The position numbers and the translations under genes were made by a program. A stretch of 64,000 bases of DNA, from the NCBI GenBank assembly GCA_021234155.1, contig JAJEKV010000090.1, positions 2,596,479-2,660,478 of the forward strand. The letters run 5' to 3'. Each line of letters starts with the position of its first letter. Positions within the stretch are counted from its first letter, which is position 1. Of this stretch, positions 32,734-45,334 are shown in pieces. Origin of the DNA: Isoetes taiwanensis. Its lineage: Eukaryota > Streptophyta > Lycopodiopsida > Isoetales > Isoetaceae. Below the pieces are notes generated by a model. It had not been told where the DNA came from, did not search any database, and saw nothing but the letters and a program-made list of their open reading frames with translations.

Positions 32734-33257
32734 TTGGCCACATGCTGACTTAGAGAAGGTGAGAGAGAATACGGGAGAATACGAGAGGTGAGAGATAATG
32801 AGAGATGGGTGAGAGTGGAAAAACTTAACTCTCACCTTGAGAGATGATTTGCCCCTAACAGCCGTTAGGAGCGTTAACCACTAGCTTAACAACCCCCTAA
32901 AATTATGTCGCATGAATTTCATGACTGAAAACTTTCCCTCATCGAAATTCCGGGGCGCCATTTTCCCCTGTTTCTTGGTCTTCAATGCCGCGCAATTCCT
33001 TGAATTCCCCCTAATTCTTCCATCCGCGCTATTGATTTCCGGTCTAGAGGTATTTCTCAGCCCTTTCAATCCTTGTTAATTCATTTGAATTCGATATTAC
33101 ATTGTTCAGTTATCAAATTCTAGCCCGGCAGATATTATTTCTTGGTTGATTAGCTTGATTTCTATAGACTCCAATGTCTAGATCTGCCCTGCCATCAAGC
33201 AGCAAACCTTTTGTGCCTCCTCGCATTGAGAAAATGGCTCCAAGGAAGACATGAAAG

Positions 33258-34236
33258 ATGACAGAGCAGATTTCAATGACCGTGGATTTGGCGACAAATT
33301 CTGAGCCAATTGTAACAGCAAAAGAGCCAAAGGAAAAGAGATGCAAGCGAGTTCTCAGCGAAATCCAAGCACCTCCCAGTATTGTGAGTGATTCTTCTCA
33401 GCCTGATAATTCAATGGCTCTTGTTGTTCAAGAAAAAGAAAATCCCAAGCAAATAGACACAAAGAATAGGAAGGCTCCAGTCCAATGGACAGATCAGGGT
33501 GTATCCACCTTCCTGAATCTTCTCAATGAAATGAAACTGGTTACCAATGGCAGTCTGAATCTTTCTAATGCACAATGGAGAGAAATTCTTGTGAAATTGC
33601 CGCCAATTGTTGATGGACTAGTAGAAGTCAGGCAACTGAAGAACAAATGGGATAAACTACAGGAAAAATTCAAGGATGAGAAAGAGGCTTCCAGTCAAAC
33701 GGGTTCAGAGACTTCAAGCTGGCAATGGTATGACAGAATGGAAGAAGTCAAATATGGAGTGACTTCTGATAACCCCATTCCAGGGGCTGGTGATGATGGG
33801 AAATTTGGCAATGAAGCTTTTGAGGCAGCAGATTTGCACACTCACTTTTCTGACAGTTTCTATGAGACAATTGGATCTGATGCTGCTTTTGATGACCCCT
33901 TTGAGAGTACTAAAGACATTCCCAATGTCAATGTCAACAATGACAATTCAGGTAGCCCAAGAGTGCATGAAATGCCAAACAATCGAACTCCCACAGGAAA
34001 CAACACAGATTCCTCCAGCCCTAGATCTGCAGCATGCAATCAACCTGGAGTTTGTGGAAAACCAACTGGCAGAAAGAAGTCCAGATTGCAGATTGATGAA
34101 GACATTGCTGTTGGAATTTCACAAATGGCAAGCACTTTTGGAGAAACAGAAGTGAAGAAATTGGATTTCATGAAGGAAGAATCTGCAAAGAAAATGGAAT
34201 TGGTAAGGGAATTGGAGACAATTCGTTCTGCAAATA
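33258..34236 (+). pseudogene. Harbinger Myb/SANT-like DNA-binding protein, 3' deleted
   Basis: It opens with ATG at 33258. Residues about 70-150 (VQWTDQGVSTFLNLLNEM, AQWREILVKLP, RQLKNKWDKLQEKFKDEK, SSWQWYDRME) form the Myb/SANT-like trihelix domain that plant Harbinger elements encode next to the transposase. An acidic linker, then ARSPRKKSR-like basic residues (CGKPTGRKKSRLQIDEDIAV) and a helical end (KKLDFMKEESAKKMELVREL) follow. In known PIF/Harbinger systems this partner imports or tethers the transposase. Homology stops at about 34236, where antisense transposase sequence begins, so the tail reading to 34481 is not native. Confidence 0.75.
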
Positions 34237-34239
34237 TTT

Positions 34240-34769
34240 TTTTTAGTATATTTCTGCATTGTAGCTTTGCCAACATAGAATCTCTGACCCACATGCAAAG
34301 GCATATCACCATGTGCCAGAAAGTAAAGAACCATGGCAACAACCTTCCTGGGATCAACAGGGGGCCTAACCTTAACCCCTGGCCTAATCAAATAGGGGAC
34401 AACAAGCCCGACCAATCTCTCAAAGCTGGCCCTCTTCATTCTGTAAAATTGATGCCACATATCGTCTTCAAAAGAAGGTAGACAATTCCATGCGTGGTTA
34501 TCTATATTATCCCATTGTGTTCTTTGTCTGGGAGCAATCCAGAATCTTCTAGGTGGCCTTCTAACCCGGCATGAACCAGCTAACATCAAGGATGAGGCAG
34601 TACAGAAGAACAGACTGTTATTTTCTTGCAAGCCATCTTCGTCGAACAGATTCATTGGGTCTTCAAGCTCGTTTAACTCAAGAAGTTGCAAATAGAACCT
34701 TTGGAATGCGAATCCGATTGTAAGAGCACGCAAAAGCATGGCAATCATTCCGAGAATCACTGGATCCAT
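34240..34769 (-). pseudogene. PIF/Harbinger transposase, N-terminal third
   Basis: The likely start is the Met at 34769 (MDPVILGMIAMLLRAL). It continues through RRPPRRFWIAPRQRTQWDNI, MWHQFYRMKRASFERLVGLV, PYLIRPGVKVRPPVDPRKVV and AMVLYFLAHGDMPLHVGQRF to YVGKATMQKYTKK. This is the helix-turn-helix region ahead of the DDE core in HARBI1/PIF-type transposases. The DDE domain is missing because of the internal deletion near 34240. A frame open upstream to 34913 is unsupported. Confidence 0.75.
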
Positions 34770-35084
34770 GATAGAACGACCGGCAAATGGAACCCTATGC
34801 GAAGAACACAGCAAACGAAATATCCCACAAAGCTTACCTACCAGCAGGAACAGGGGAAGAAATATCCCACATTTTGGAGGCCGATTCAAAATTGGATGGG
34901 AATTATCCCACAAAAACTTGCCATATCGGAATGATTCGATGGAGTAGTTCTCCAGCGGGAAACCAAAAATTGAGGCCTAACGGACGCTGTTAGACCTCGA
35001 GAGACAGCCTTCTCTCCTCTCCTCCCAGAAAAATACATACAATTCTGAGAGGAGTCGTATAGGACAAGAGACGGGTATAACCTA

Positions 35085-35136
35085 AGAGAGAGAGAGAGGG
35101 GAGGGGGGGAGAGGGGGAGGGGGAGGGGAGGGAGGG
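35085..35136. repeat. Purine-rich GA/GGA run
   Basis: An (AG)n run followed by a G/A-only stretch on the right flank of the Harbinger element. Confidence 0.8.
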
Positions 35137-35139
35137 TTG

Positions 35140-35940
35140 GAAATGTTCAATTTCTTATTGCCTAACAATAAATCATATCTACTCCACTCCGACAAATGTT
35201 ATTTATTTCATACATTTGTCCTATCGCCTAACATGTCCACATATACCAAATGGGAGGAGCGAAATGAAGTTTAGAGGTTTGAGTAGTTTTAAGATAGTGA
35301 AGTGGTAGACATGGATACTTTAGGTGTGTGCAATAGAAGGGTCGTGCTTCAAGACTGTAGGGGAAGATACGTATAAATTACGATAAAATAGTGTGAGATT
35401 GTGGTAAATTTCTATTTCGATAAAAGCATTGGGCATAGCCCAAATCAATACTCCTAAAGTAAAAGCTCCATTTCTTCCATTCTTTAAAAAGCTTAACACA
35501 TAGAATGTGATTGAATAGGTACATTATTCCATAGAATGTTATTTTATTCAATATAAAATTAGGAGAATAGTTCCAAAAGTAGATGAAATGTTACAAATTC
35601 AAATTTCTGAGTATATGATGGCACGATTCGATTCCCTTCAATAGTGAGGTCTGATTTGTACATGAAATGTGGCAGCATTGTTCAGATTGGCTACAAACAA
35701 AGTGCTCTACAATACACATTTGTCTGTAACACATGCTAGATAAATCTCAAAAGCATAAACATAACAAGCGAATTAAATGCACTCAATATTCACCTCAATT
35801 GTGACCACCATGGCTAAGCATTATACATGCTATCAACCTAATTAACAGTCCAACTAATATCTTATTGTGGAAGATGTAATATCTCTTATATATAGTATTG
35901 AGTTCATTAATGGGCTATAAGCATTATACATCCTACCAAT
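35140..35940. other. Gene-free AT-rich stretch
   Basis: No domain-bearing ORF or clear repeat seen. Confidence 0.3.
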
Positions 35941-35961
35941 TTAACAATTAGTTGCAATATA

Positions 35962-36156
35962 TTATGGAAGAAAATGTCCCTTAACATGACAATTAGAACA
36001 ACCATGGCCCATTTGACTGCTTTTATTGATTTGCTCTTGGCCATCTCCATCAATCATATTGATTTTATTCCAACGAGGTAAGAGTATCTTCACCCCTACT
36101 AGCTTACCAAAGCAAGTTTTTTTCCATCTTGAAAATTTTAAAGGCAACTCGACCAT
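35962..36156 (-). pseudogene. L1 ORF1 (DUF4283/CCHC) remnant, tentative
   Basis: The short open segment reads MVELPLKFSRWKKTCFGKLV and, after a Gly/Asp-rich spacer, CSNCHVKGHF. That order (VELPL...W...lGK, then a CxxCxxxGH knuckle) is that of plant L1 or gag-like ORF1 proteins. The last Cys of the knuckle is lost to a stop. Confidence 0.3.
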
Positions 36157-36169
36157 GTTGTTATAAAGA

Positions 36170-37640
36170 TAAACTCAAATTTGCTTCATGGTGCAAAAAC
36201 AAAACCAAATGACCAAAACAAAAGACAGAGCAGGCCTATTACTGTCCAGGATTAAAAAAATTCCAAGGACGAAAACAAGGTGTGAGCACGAAACTAAGGC
36301 CAAACAATGGCAACGAACATGAAAAATGTGAAGAGGTATACAAATTGAACACCTAATTTACAACCATAGGACACAAGTTTACCAAAAAAATGTTTGGGCA
36401 CTTCAAAGTTTCCCATGAACTTTCGTGACTTATGTGGCACTTGCCTTTGCACAATGAACTAACAAAAAAAAAAAAGTGCATATAAAATGTAGCCATTGCA
36501 TCTAAAAGCATAAAAAGTCTTACATTCATAATCATTTCTACTTGCTAACCTTGACTTTGTTACCAAATTGCATATGCCATGCATGCATGTGCCATATTTG
36601 TTGCATGTATTATCGATGCAATACTTCTCCTTTCTTTTCAGTTTCCAATGCATTAAAGAAACAAAAAGCAATTTCCAATGCTGTAGGCAAACAATATACA
36701 ATGGTTTAAAGTTATTTTTATTAACATTGGTATATATCTACCATTTTGGACTTAATTTTTCTCGAGTAGATCTCTACTTGCAGATATAAAGTTGAGCCAA
36801 ACAATGATTGAATCAGCTTCAGTAAATTCAGAGTGCATATGATGGCGACCGGAGAGCCAAGGAGAAGAGAGGAAGAGAGTGAGTGGAACACTAAGACAAG
36901 AGATGAACTTAGGGAGCAAGGAGGAGTAGAATAGAACATGAGCTTCAGGAAGGCTAATTTGAGTCATACACGAGCTTCAGGAAGGCACTTTGAGTCGTAC
37001 GTTCCAGGTTGATATGTTCCTGTTTACCAAGCGGGATCTGGGCGGGATAGCACGGATAAGAAGATGTAACATCAAACCCAGCTACCAGGTACCCCACCAA
37101 CATGGAAATGACATTGTTGTGATCTAGAATTATGTAGAAGACAATATGACCCACATAGGTGCACACGTCTTTTACTAGAATATGAAATATTGGCAACAAA
37201 GTATACGACGGCAGACGCAAACAATAAAAAACAAACAAACAATTTAGGGCAATTCGCTGGACTTTATTTCCCGGAAAGGGCTCCCCATTTTCTTCCCCAG
37301 AATTCCGCCTCTCGGCCATTCTGGGCACACATAGCTCGTGCCTTCCGTAACCGAGAACGCTTAAGTGCCGATCAACCGGATTAGTTGACCGGAATGGTTA
37401 GATTCATAAGCTTCTTCTTTTCGCTTTGTATACCTGTCTTTTGGGTTGTTTCCTGCCTTGCTTCTTTTGGATCCTTCCATGTCTAAACCCCGCAACTAGC
37501 TTCCATTTGACCTCGGTTTTGTTGGATCTGGTCCACAATGCTGCACGTTTCTTCCACACATTGCTTTGTAATTGGAAACTCCGGTACCGGAAGGCCATTT
37601 CCGGAGTTTCATTGATCAGGGATCTGGACTGAACGCTTAG
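36170..37640. other. Gene-free stretch upstream of the flippase gene
   Basis: Short ORFs on both strands (for example 36954-37328 minus, 37190-37384 plus, 37404-37632 both strands) have no domain I recognise. The last few hundred bases before 37938 should contain the flippase promoter and leader. A telo-box-like tagggttttagg lies at 37891-37902. Confidence 0.35.
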
Positions 37641-37938
37641 TAAATCGCTGTGTGTTGCGGCGAAATTTTGTGATTTAGCTCTTCAAATAGTAAATTGGTG
37701 TTTCCAGCAGCATTTTGATATGGCTTTGAATTTGGCTGCCTTAATTCCCTGAATATGGCTCAAAAAAGACTGCGGGCATGTTGTCAAAGTTACGTGTTTA
37801 TTATATTTTGGCCTAAAACAGAATGGGCAGATGACAAAGGCCTCTGATCTTTTCCTCGAGGATAGTATCGTTGCTTCACAATCGATTTGTTAGGGTTTTA
37901 GGTTACATTTGGTGGATCACAGCGCTGGATTTAAAAGG

Positions 37939-40900
37939 ATGCCAAAAGGTGGAGCGTCTTCCGCCAGACATTTACTTGATCCTTCACCACGTACACCAGG
38001 TGAAAGCTCATATCCTGATTGGGTTTTAACAGAGCAGCCTAGGCAGACTTTGAGCCAGGCCTTTGCAACCGACCCCTTTGATGGAGCTTCTACTTCGGGT
38101 TCTACCAATGAAGTCGTTGAATCAGATGCAAATCAAGTTCAATTGGTAAATTCTTTCCAGAAAGCTATTCCTATTTCTAAAGAGCCTTCATATCATAAGG
38201 ATCATGGTGTCCCAGTTTCTGCGTTCACAACAGACTTTTCTCAGCTCAACGATCAACCTCATTTAAGATCTGAAGAAATTCCAAGACTTGTGAGAACTAG
38301 CTCCCAAGTAAATTATCTAACAAGTGTCCAATCTCGCCCATACAGATTCAGTTCATTGGACCTAGATAAGGCACACCCTAATGCACACTTCCAAGAAGTC
38401 ACACAGGACTTGAGGTTTTCCAAGAGGGATAATGAACGTTCAATACGTTTGAATTCATCGGAGACAATTGTGCGGCTGAGTTCTGCATCCCTCAAGGGCA
38501 GTCAAAAAGAAGCGGTGAATCAGAGAGTGGTTTATATTAACAATCCAGAGCGCACGAATGAAAATTTTGAGTTGGCTGGAAATACGGTTCGCACAAGTAA
38601 ATATACTTGGTATTCATTTATTCCTCGCAATTTATTTGAACAGTTCCACAGATTAGCATATATATACTTCCTTATAATTGTAATCCTCAATCAAATTCCT
38701 CAACTGGCAGTCTTTGGTAGAACGGCATCTCTTTTCCCCCTTGTTTTTGTGCTTGTTGTGACAGCCATCAAAGATGGTTATGAAGATTGGCGCAGATTCC
38801 GTTCTGACAAGAAGGAAAATAATAGATTAGCACAAGTTTTTCAAGATGGGGAATATATGCCAAAGAAGTGGAAGCATATTCAGGTTGGGGATATGGTCAA
38901 AGTGATGGCAAATGAAACAGTTCCATGTGATATAGTGTTGCTTGGAACAAGTGACCCTAGTGGAGTTGCATATGTTCAAACGACAAACCTAGATGGCGAA
39001 TCCAATTTAAAATCAAGATATTCTCGCCAAGAGACCTTAATGAAACATCCTGAGTTGGGCGCTATTAGTGGCACCGTTCACTGTGAGCATCCAAACAGAA
39101 ACATTTATGAGTTTACGGCTTTTATGGATTTTGAAGACATGCATATTCCATTAGGACCAAACAACATTGTGCTTAGGGGCTGTGAACTTAGAAATACATC
39201 GTGGATAGTAGGGGTAGTGGTATATGCTGGTTCGGAGACAAAAGCCATGCTCAACAGCTCGGGTGCACAGTCAAAACGGAGCAAGTTGGAGTCCAAAATG
39301 AATCGCGAAACACTTTGGCTTTCTATTTTTCTGCTTATCATCTGTGTTGTGGGAGGTTTAGGGATGGGCTTATGGGTGGCCAGACATGATGATGAGCTGG
39401 ACAACCTTCCATATTATGGTCGTAAAGGAGAGGATGATGATGGTAAGTATACCAATTACAGATATTATGGAACTGCTGGAGAAGGAGTTATTAGCTTTCT
39501 TAGTTGCATTATCGTATTCCAGATCATGATTCCTATTTCACTCTATATCTCAATGGAGGTTGTCCGTATAGGACAATCTTATTTTATGATCAGAGATAAA
39601 GAATTATTCCATGTGGAGTCTGGTTCAGCTTTACAGTGTCGGGCACTTAATATTAATGAAGACTTGGGACAGATCAAGTATGTTTTTACAGACAAAACAG
39701 GAACATTGACAGAAAACCGGATGGAATTTCATACAGCCAGTATTAATGGTATTAATTATAACAATGCAAAGGTCCAAACAGATCAAATGGAAGCTGATGA
39801 GCTTAAGAAAGGTGTGGTCCATTTATTTATTTAATTGGTTGAATGCTTAAATATTATAAGGGTTTGTTCCTAATTAGGAACATGGCGTGCTTGCAGATAT
39901 CAACGAAACATGGAGGCCAAAAGTAGGGTCAAAGGTTGATGCCAACTTGGTGCATGTCTTGCAAGGATTTGCAAGTGAAGAAGAAAAAAAGGCTGTTCAT
40001 GATTTCTTTCTGGTTTTAGCAGCATGTAATACAGTAGTACCAACACGTGTAAGTAGGTCAGCTTCTGGCCAACTTGATATGCAAGCTGCTAGTGCAGGTG
40101 AAGTAACCTCAGATGAGATTGAGTACCAAGGTGAATCTCCAGATGAACAAGCACTCGTTAGTGCAGCGGCTGCTCATGGATATACACTGGTTGAAAGATC
40201 ATCAGCTGCGATTGTTATTAACGTATTTGGTGAAACGCAACGGTATGTTGTTAGCATTCAGGCATCTTAGACTCTCTTGAAATTACTAACTAGTAAACTC
40301 TTCGGTGCTTAGGTATGAATTACTTGGAATCCATGAGTTTGACAGTGTGCGCAAGCGTATGTCAGTTGTTGTTCAGTGCCCTGATAAAACAATTAAAGTC
40401 TTATTGAAGGGAGCAGATGCAACTGTCTTGGACATTGTCCATAAACCAGATGCATTTGATTTACCAGCTAATGTGTTTTTACCTGAGAAACTTGAACAAG
40501 TCTGGTACTCCACACTTAACCACTTAGATGTATATGCTAGAGAAGGGTTGCGAACTCTTGTAATTGCATCAAGAGATCTTGGTGAAATAGAACTTGAGAA
40601 CTGGCAGTTCAAGTATCAGGAAGCTAGCGTTGCATTGATTGATCGTGTGGATAAGTTAAGGGAAGCTGCAAATGTCGTAGAGCATAGCCTGACACTTATA
40701 GGAGCTACTGGTATTGAGGACAAGCTGCAGGAGGGCGTGCCAGAAGCAATAGCTTCACTAAGGGAAGCTGGCATGAAGCTATGGGTATTAACAGGCGATA
40801 AGCAGGAGACTGCTATCTCTATTGGGTATTCTTGTCTACTTCTGACACACCACATGGAGCAAATTATTATCAATGCTACTACTAAAGATGCATGTTTAAA

Positions 40901-42430
40901 AGCCTTAGAAAATGCTAAGGAGAGAATTGAGCTAACGCTTGAGAAGAAATATAGTGTGATGAAGAGGAGCAATGTTGCAAATGATGAAGATGAGAAAGTT
41001 AGCCATGACGTTAAGTCAGGAAGCAAGTTCTTGAAAAAGGAGGAATTTGCACTCATTATTGATGGAAACAGCCTTGTTCATGCCCTTGCTAAAGATTTGA
41101 AGGATAAGGTAATTGAAGTATCATTTTGTTACCAATGCTGTGAGCACGAGTCTTATTTCATTCCGTTCCATGCAGCTGTTTGAACTGGCTGTGGCATGTC
41201 AAGTTGTTGTATGCTGTAGAGTTGCACCCTATCAAAAGGCCGGCATAGTGGCACTAGTCAAGGAACGGGCCAATGAAATGACTTTAGCGATTGGAGATGG
41301 TATGTATGGATGGAGATTTGCTACTTAAAATGATTGCTTTGGATTCTTATCCACTTGTATTTTGGCTTTATCAGGTGCAAATGATGTTGCAATGATCCAG
41401 ATGGCAGATGTTGGTGTCGGGATAAGCGGTAAAGAAGGCCGTCAAGCAGTCATGGCATCAGACTTCGCAATTGCACAGTTTAGGTTTCTCAAGCGATTAC
41501 TTTTGGTTCATGGTCATTGGAACTATCAGCGGCTAGCCTACATGGTCCTATACAACTTTTATCGCAATGCTGTCTTTGTTATGATGCTCTTCTGGTACAC
41601 TATAATGTTACAACAAGCTTGTCTATTTGCACACTATTTTCTTTCTGCTTATTATCTGGATTCATGTGCTGTTGCAGGTATATACTATACACAGCATTTT
41701 CCTCGCAGTCGGCACTTTTTGACTGGAACCTTGTATTTTATTCTCTTTTATATACATCACTTCCAACAATCGTAGTTGCAATTTTTGATAAGGATGTGCA
41801 CCAAGACACTTTACTCAAATATCCTCCCCTTTATGGTGCTGGGCAGAGAGGGGATAGTTATAACTTGCGTTTATTTTGGTTGACCATGGCAGACACGTTG
41901 TGGCAAAGTCTGGTCCTGTTTTATGTTCCCTATCTCACATATTGGGCTAGCACCGTGGAAATATGGGGGCTTGGGAGCTTATGGCAAATTGCAGTAGTCT
42001 TGTTGGTTAATTTGCATTTGGCCATGGATATACAGTGCTGGAACTGGGTGATGCATAGCGTGGTATGGGGTTCTATTGCTGCTACATACATCTGTCTCCT
42101 TATATTGGATTCTTTAACATCAGAGGGTTTCATTCAACATTATTGGTATGCTTCTTTTTTTCATTTGTTTTCTGGGGCTATTATTTTACTGCTTCTTTTA
42201 ATTGTGGGAAAATTTGCAGGTCTATTTATCACATTGCTAACACAGCAGAATATTGGTTTGACATACTTTTGATAGTGGTTCTTGCCCTCTTGCCTCGGTT
42301 CTGCTTCAAAGTAATTATGCAGCGTTTCTGGCCCACTGACATACAGATAGCCTTTGAAGCAGAGAAGATATCACTGACAGGCGGTGAACGGCCAGAGATT
42401 GAATTACAGTCAGCCAATGCATCAATTTAA
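37939..42430 (+). CDS. ALA1-like: P4-ATPase, ALA1-type phospholipid flippase (7 exons)
   Basis: Exons: 37939-39811, 39897-40242, 40313-41108, 41176-41299, 41375-41594, 41678-42145 and 42220-42430. All introns are GT-AG and 67-85 bp, and the joined phases give 1345 codons ending in TAA. The start is ATG 37939; an upstream in-frame TAG (37891) and a TTG frame extension are discounted. Landmarks: N-terminal block NNPERTN at about residue 201, actuator DGES 352-355, P4-specific PISL in TM4 532-535, phosphorylation Asp585 in [13 protein letters not shown], nucleotide-site KGAD, ATP hinge [14 protein letters not shown] 1045-1050, then the C-terminal six-helix membrane region. Known members move phospholipids to the cytosolic leaflet, usually with an ALIS/CDC50 beta subunit. 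The N-terminal extension (about 200 residues) is longer than I expect for angiosperm ALA1. No broken motif was seen, so this is an intact gene. Confidence 0.95.
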
Positions 42431-43709
42431 CCAACTTTAGTTTTTGGGGTCTATCACATACTACAGCTATCTGCAGCGCATTGCATGCACATGTTTTTTT
42501 TGGGGGTGAGGGGGGGACATGTATAGGTTGCAAAAGCAACTCCTTGTTCACAAATAGAATAATGTACATTAAATTATTAAGGAGAACTGTAATATAGTCA
42601 CTGGATATAGCATCGGATTGTAAAGATGCATCCAACATTTTTTTTAAGCCAATTCATTGTACTGCCGGATGGAATGAAGCACAGCCTTCCATAAAAGAAA
42701 GTTTCCGATTGTCTATGGAAGTGAATGTTCCAGATGGTAGGGGACAAATTACTAATTCCTTTGTTAGAGGCAAGCTCGGCCCTAAGCTATAATGGACGGA
42801 AAAAAAAATTGCGTAAAAATTTGCTAAAGTGGGCCAACCACAAAAACCTATTCTATTCGATCAATTTAATTATTATGGCAAAGAGCATCGGTCATAACCG
42901 CTTAAAATCTACCATTAAAAAAAATTGTTATAGACTTCAAAAAATTTATGGACTTAAAAAAACTTCACGCTCACAAAAATTTCCGGTGGCAAAATAACGC
43001 TTTTGGCCGGAAAACAGCGTGTTACCGGCGTTACCGACAGCCGGAAAAAAGAGGACACCCACCCCCGGAAAAAAGAGGACACCCACCCCAAGAAACATTT
43101 TAAGTAAGTAGATATCTTGAATTTTTTCTCAGGCTTCTTCTCGTCAGATTTAGGAGCATTGTTCTTAGCCTCCTTGCCCGCCCATGATGGACTAAGAAAT
43201 ATCCTTGCCCTCTGTGCAGGTTTAAGGATTTGAAGGTCGGATTTGCAAGCCGAATTTGGGCGATGGCCTTTGGCCCTGCTATTCGTGGGATGCATCGTTG
43301 AATGCATGTTACTTTGTGTTGTAGAGGGACGCTTAATGCATGTTACTTTGTGTTGCATAAACTACGTCAGACTTAACTGTACGCATACATCTGAGCTTGG
43401 TGGGAGCGAGCAGATTTGCCGGCCCTCTCTAAAAAGAATTGCAAGCAGATTTGCTGGATTGATAAGTAGGTTTTCAATCCATGATTTAATTGATAGATTC
43501 TCTTAATTGATTTCTTTGATTCAACGCATGTGCTGGTTGTGTAAAAAGCATGAGGCAAACAATTATTAAAAGCAAAAGAAGAAATAGATCTCAATTCTGG
43601 ACATCTTTGAGATGCGAAAGAGCATGTAGGAGTTGAACCTGCACTATTGCCATCTGTTTTGCATCAAGGACGACATGGTGCCCGAAATTACCTCATGTCC
43701 TCAAGATTT
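42431..43709. other. Flippase 3' flank and gene-free stretch
   Basis: This contains the 3' UTR of the flippase gene (end not fixed). A short tandem duplication of gaaaaaagaggacacccaccccc lies at 43045-43090. ORFs at 42725-42997, 42954-43358 and 43243-43506 have no domain. Confidence 0.35.
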
Positions 43710-43720
43710 TGTAGCAAAAA

Positions 43721-43726
<6 letters not shown>
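43710..43726. repeat. Left copy of a 17-bp direct repeat (candidate L1 TSD)
   Basis: TGTAGCAAAAAAGTTTT abuts the L1 poly(T) and recurs exactly at 57964-57980. If it is the L1 target-site duplication, the L1 insertion with everything nested in it spans 43727-57963. The A/T richness lowers the weight of the match. Confidence 0.45.
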
Positions 43727-43757
<31 letters not shown>

Positions 43758-43878
43758 AAGGATCAGATATATATTAATTGAAACTCTTCAATGACATACA
43801 TATGCCCAGTGATATCATACACCTACATAACTTATTTGTTTATGTAGGGATAACCACTCGGCTATGAAGCTGAACTTT

Positions 43879-44648
43879 TTATAAGAGTGATGAAAGAGAA
43901 TCGTGAGCTTGGGAAGCCCACTCCTCCTCCTCAAATGCTGCAAGATATTGGCGGACCTTTTGTTTCAAAGATGGCCATATGTTACTAGGGTGTAGATATT
44001 CTTGGGAGAACACAAACTTTCTCCGCCTCTTCCATATTATCCATAGAAGCCATCCTTTACATAAATTCAAAGCAACTCTTTTCCAATTTGCCAAGATGAT
44101 GGATACAGGCCTAACAGGATCTCTTTTTCTGAAATAGAAGCCTCAAACTCTTCCTTCAGTTTTTCCCATACTGATCGAAGTTCCCTGCAGTGCATAAAGC
44201 AGTGTTCAATTGTTTCTTCTTCCCGCTCGCATATTGGGCAACTCGGTAATACATCCCTGTTGAACTTGTTCACTAATATGTTTACCCTGCATGCTCTGTG
44301 AATAATTTGCCATAGCAGTGTGGATACCTTTGGTGGCAGGTGGCTCCTCCAAACTCCTTTCCATATTTGAGTAACGTGGTTATCTTCTAATGTTAACTCC
44401 CATTGAGAGGGGAGACTTATCAATTCATTCACATGTAGGGCCTTGTATGCTTTTGAAACAAAGTGTTTTTTATCAAGACTTTCACGAGGTAAGCAGAAAG
44501 CACCAACCTGTGGAACCGCGCAAGGCGGAATATTATCACGTACCTTGTTCCAAATTCGCTTATCACACGTTCTCAGGTTAAATTTGCTTTGAAATGACTC
44601 CCATTTTGGTACCAATCTCCAATGCAAGATAAACCTGCCCCAATCCAT
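43879..44648 (-). pseudogene. L1 ORF2 C-terminal zf-RVT domain
   Basis: 44648-44067 reads WESFQSKFNLRTCDKRIWNK, then VWRSHLPPKVSTLLWQIIHR, CRVNILVNKFNRDVLP and SCPICEREEETIEHCFMHC. It is followed in a shifted frame (44094-43879) by the Trp/Arg tail WLLWIIWKRRRKFVFSQEY. This is the full zf-RVT and tail order of plant L1 ORF2. A frameshift lies near 44080 and another near 44700. Confidence 0.85.
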
Positions 44649-44710
44649 CTATTTTGTGTTCTTTTGTTCACCACTGAGAAAAGTGGTTCACGGCCTCTGT
44701 CGGTTTCTAT

Positions 44711-45326
44711 TTACAAAGGCATAGACACGGAGGTACAATTTTTGATATCCAGGCGCCATAAAACTTTTACTACCTCCCAAGCTTTTAATAAACCTTTAAG
44801 AAATGGCGAAGCTCCTGCATATGGTCTCAATTTATAAAAGAGGGCCCAGGGCAAGTCTGCTCTATGAGAAGGTTTTCTGCAAGGCGTACAATGAATTAGT
44901 GATTGTTTTAAAAGCTCAAGGCCCGGAGATTTCGAGTCCTGTTGGAGAATTTCCCACATGAATTTGCAGACTAAGATCTTACTGTGCAACTTAAAGTCGA
45001 GCATTCCTAGTCCCCCTTGAGCTTTGGCTCAGACACTTTCTCCATGCTACCCAGACAAAATTTCGCACCGTTTTTGTTAACTTTGTTAGCTTTGATTCTG
45101 GAGCCAACAACACCGATGCAGCGTAAATATGAGTTCTGCTAAGCACTGACTTAGCTACAACGATCCTTCCTGCCATGGAGAGTTTACTGGCCTTCCACCA
45201 TCTCAAATATTTGTCTAAACTAAGCAAGATTTCATCCCATAAGTTCGAGGATGAGGTGCATACCCCGATTGGAATGCCAAGCAACTTCGATGAAGACCCA
45301 ACAGATACTATGGTCCAAGGGAAAGT
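44711..45326 (-). pseudogene. L1 RT C-terminal (thumb/connector) region
   Basis: 45284-44991 has LGIPIGVCTSSSNLWDEILL, RWWKASKLSMAGRIVVAKSV and LSRTHIYAASVLLAP, the post-YADD block of plant L1 RTs. A frameshift near 45020 leads to 45004-44711, MLDFKLHSKILVCKFMWEIL. The segment continues in frame across the hAT-like insertion into the RT at 46084-46977. Confidence 0.85.
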
Positions 45327-45334
45327 GGTGACGT
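45327..45334. repeat. 8-bp target-site duplication, left copy
   Basis: GGTGACGT, repeated at 46084-46091, flanks the hAT-like insertion. Confidence 0.8.

Larger units (their letters stand above)
32840..35010. mobile_element. PIF/Harbinger element, internally deleted
   Basis: Two convergent genes diagnostic of PIF/Harbinger are present: a Myb/SANT-like ORF on plus (33258 to about 34236) and the N-terminal third of the transposase on minus (34769 to about 34240). They collide at about 34236-34247, so the catalytic part of the transposase and the 3' end of the Myb gene are deleted. Near the two ends are inverted copies of CTAACAG(CGT)CCGTTAGG (32855-32869 and, reversed, 34976-34993), probably subterminal or terminal repeats. 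The exact ends and a 3-bp TSD were not fixed. Confidence 0.75.

Noticed and set aside
34240-34481. C-terminal 80 residues of the Myb-like ORF as native protein
   Set aside because: This segment is the antisense of the Harbinger transposase; it is read through only because of the deletion junction.
37909-37938. Flippase start 10 codons upstream
   Set aside because: That codon is TTG; the first ATG in frame is at 37939 and an in-frame TAG lies at 37891.
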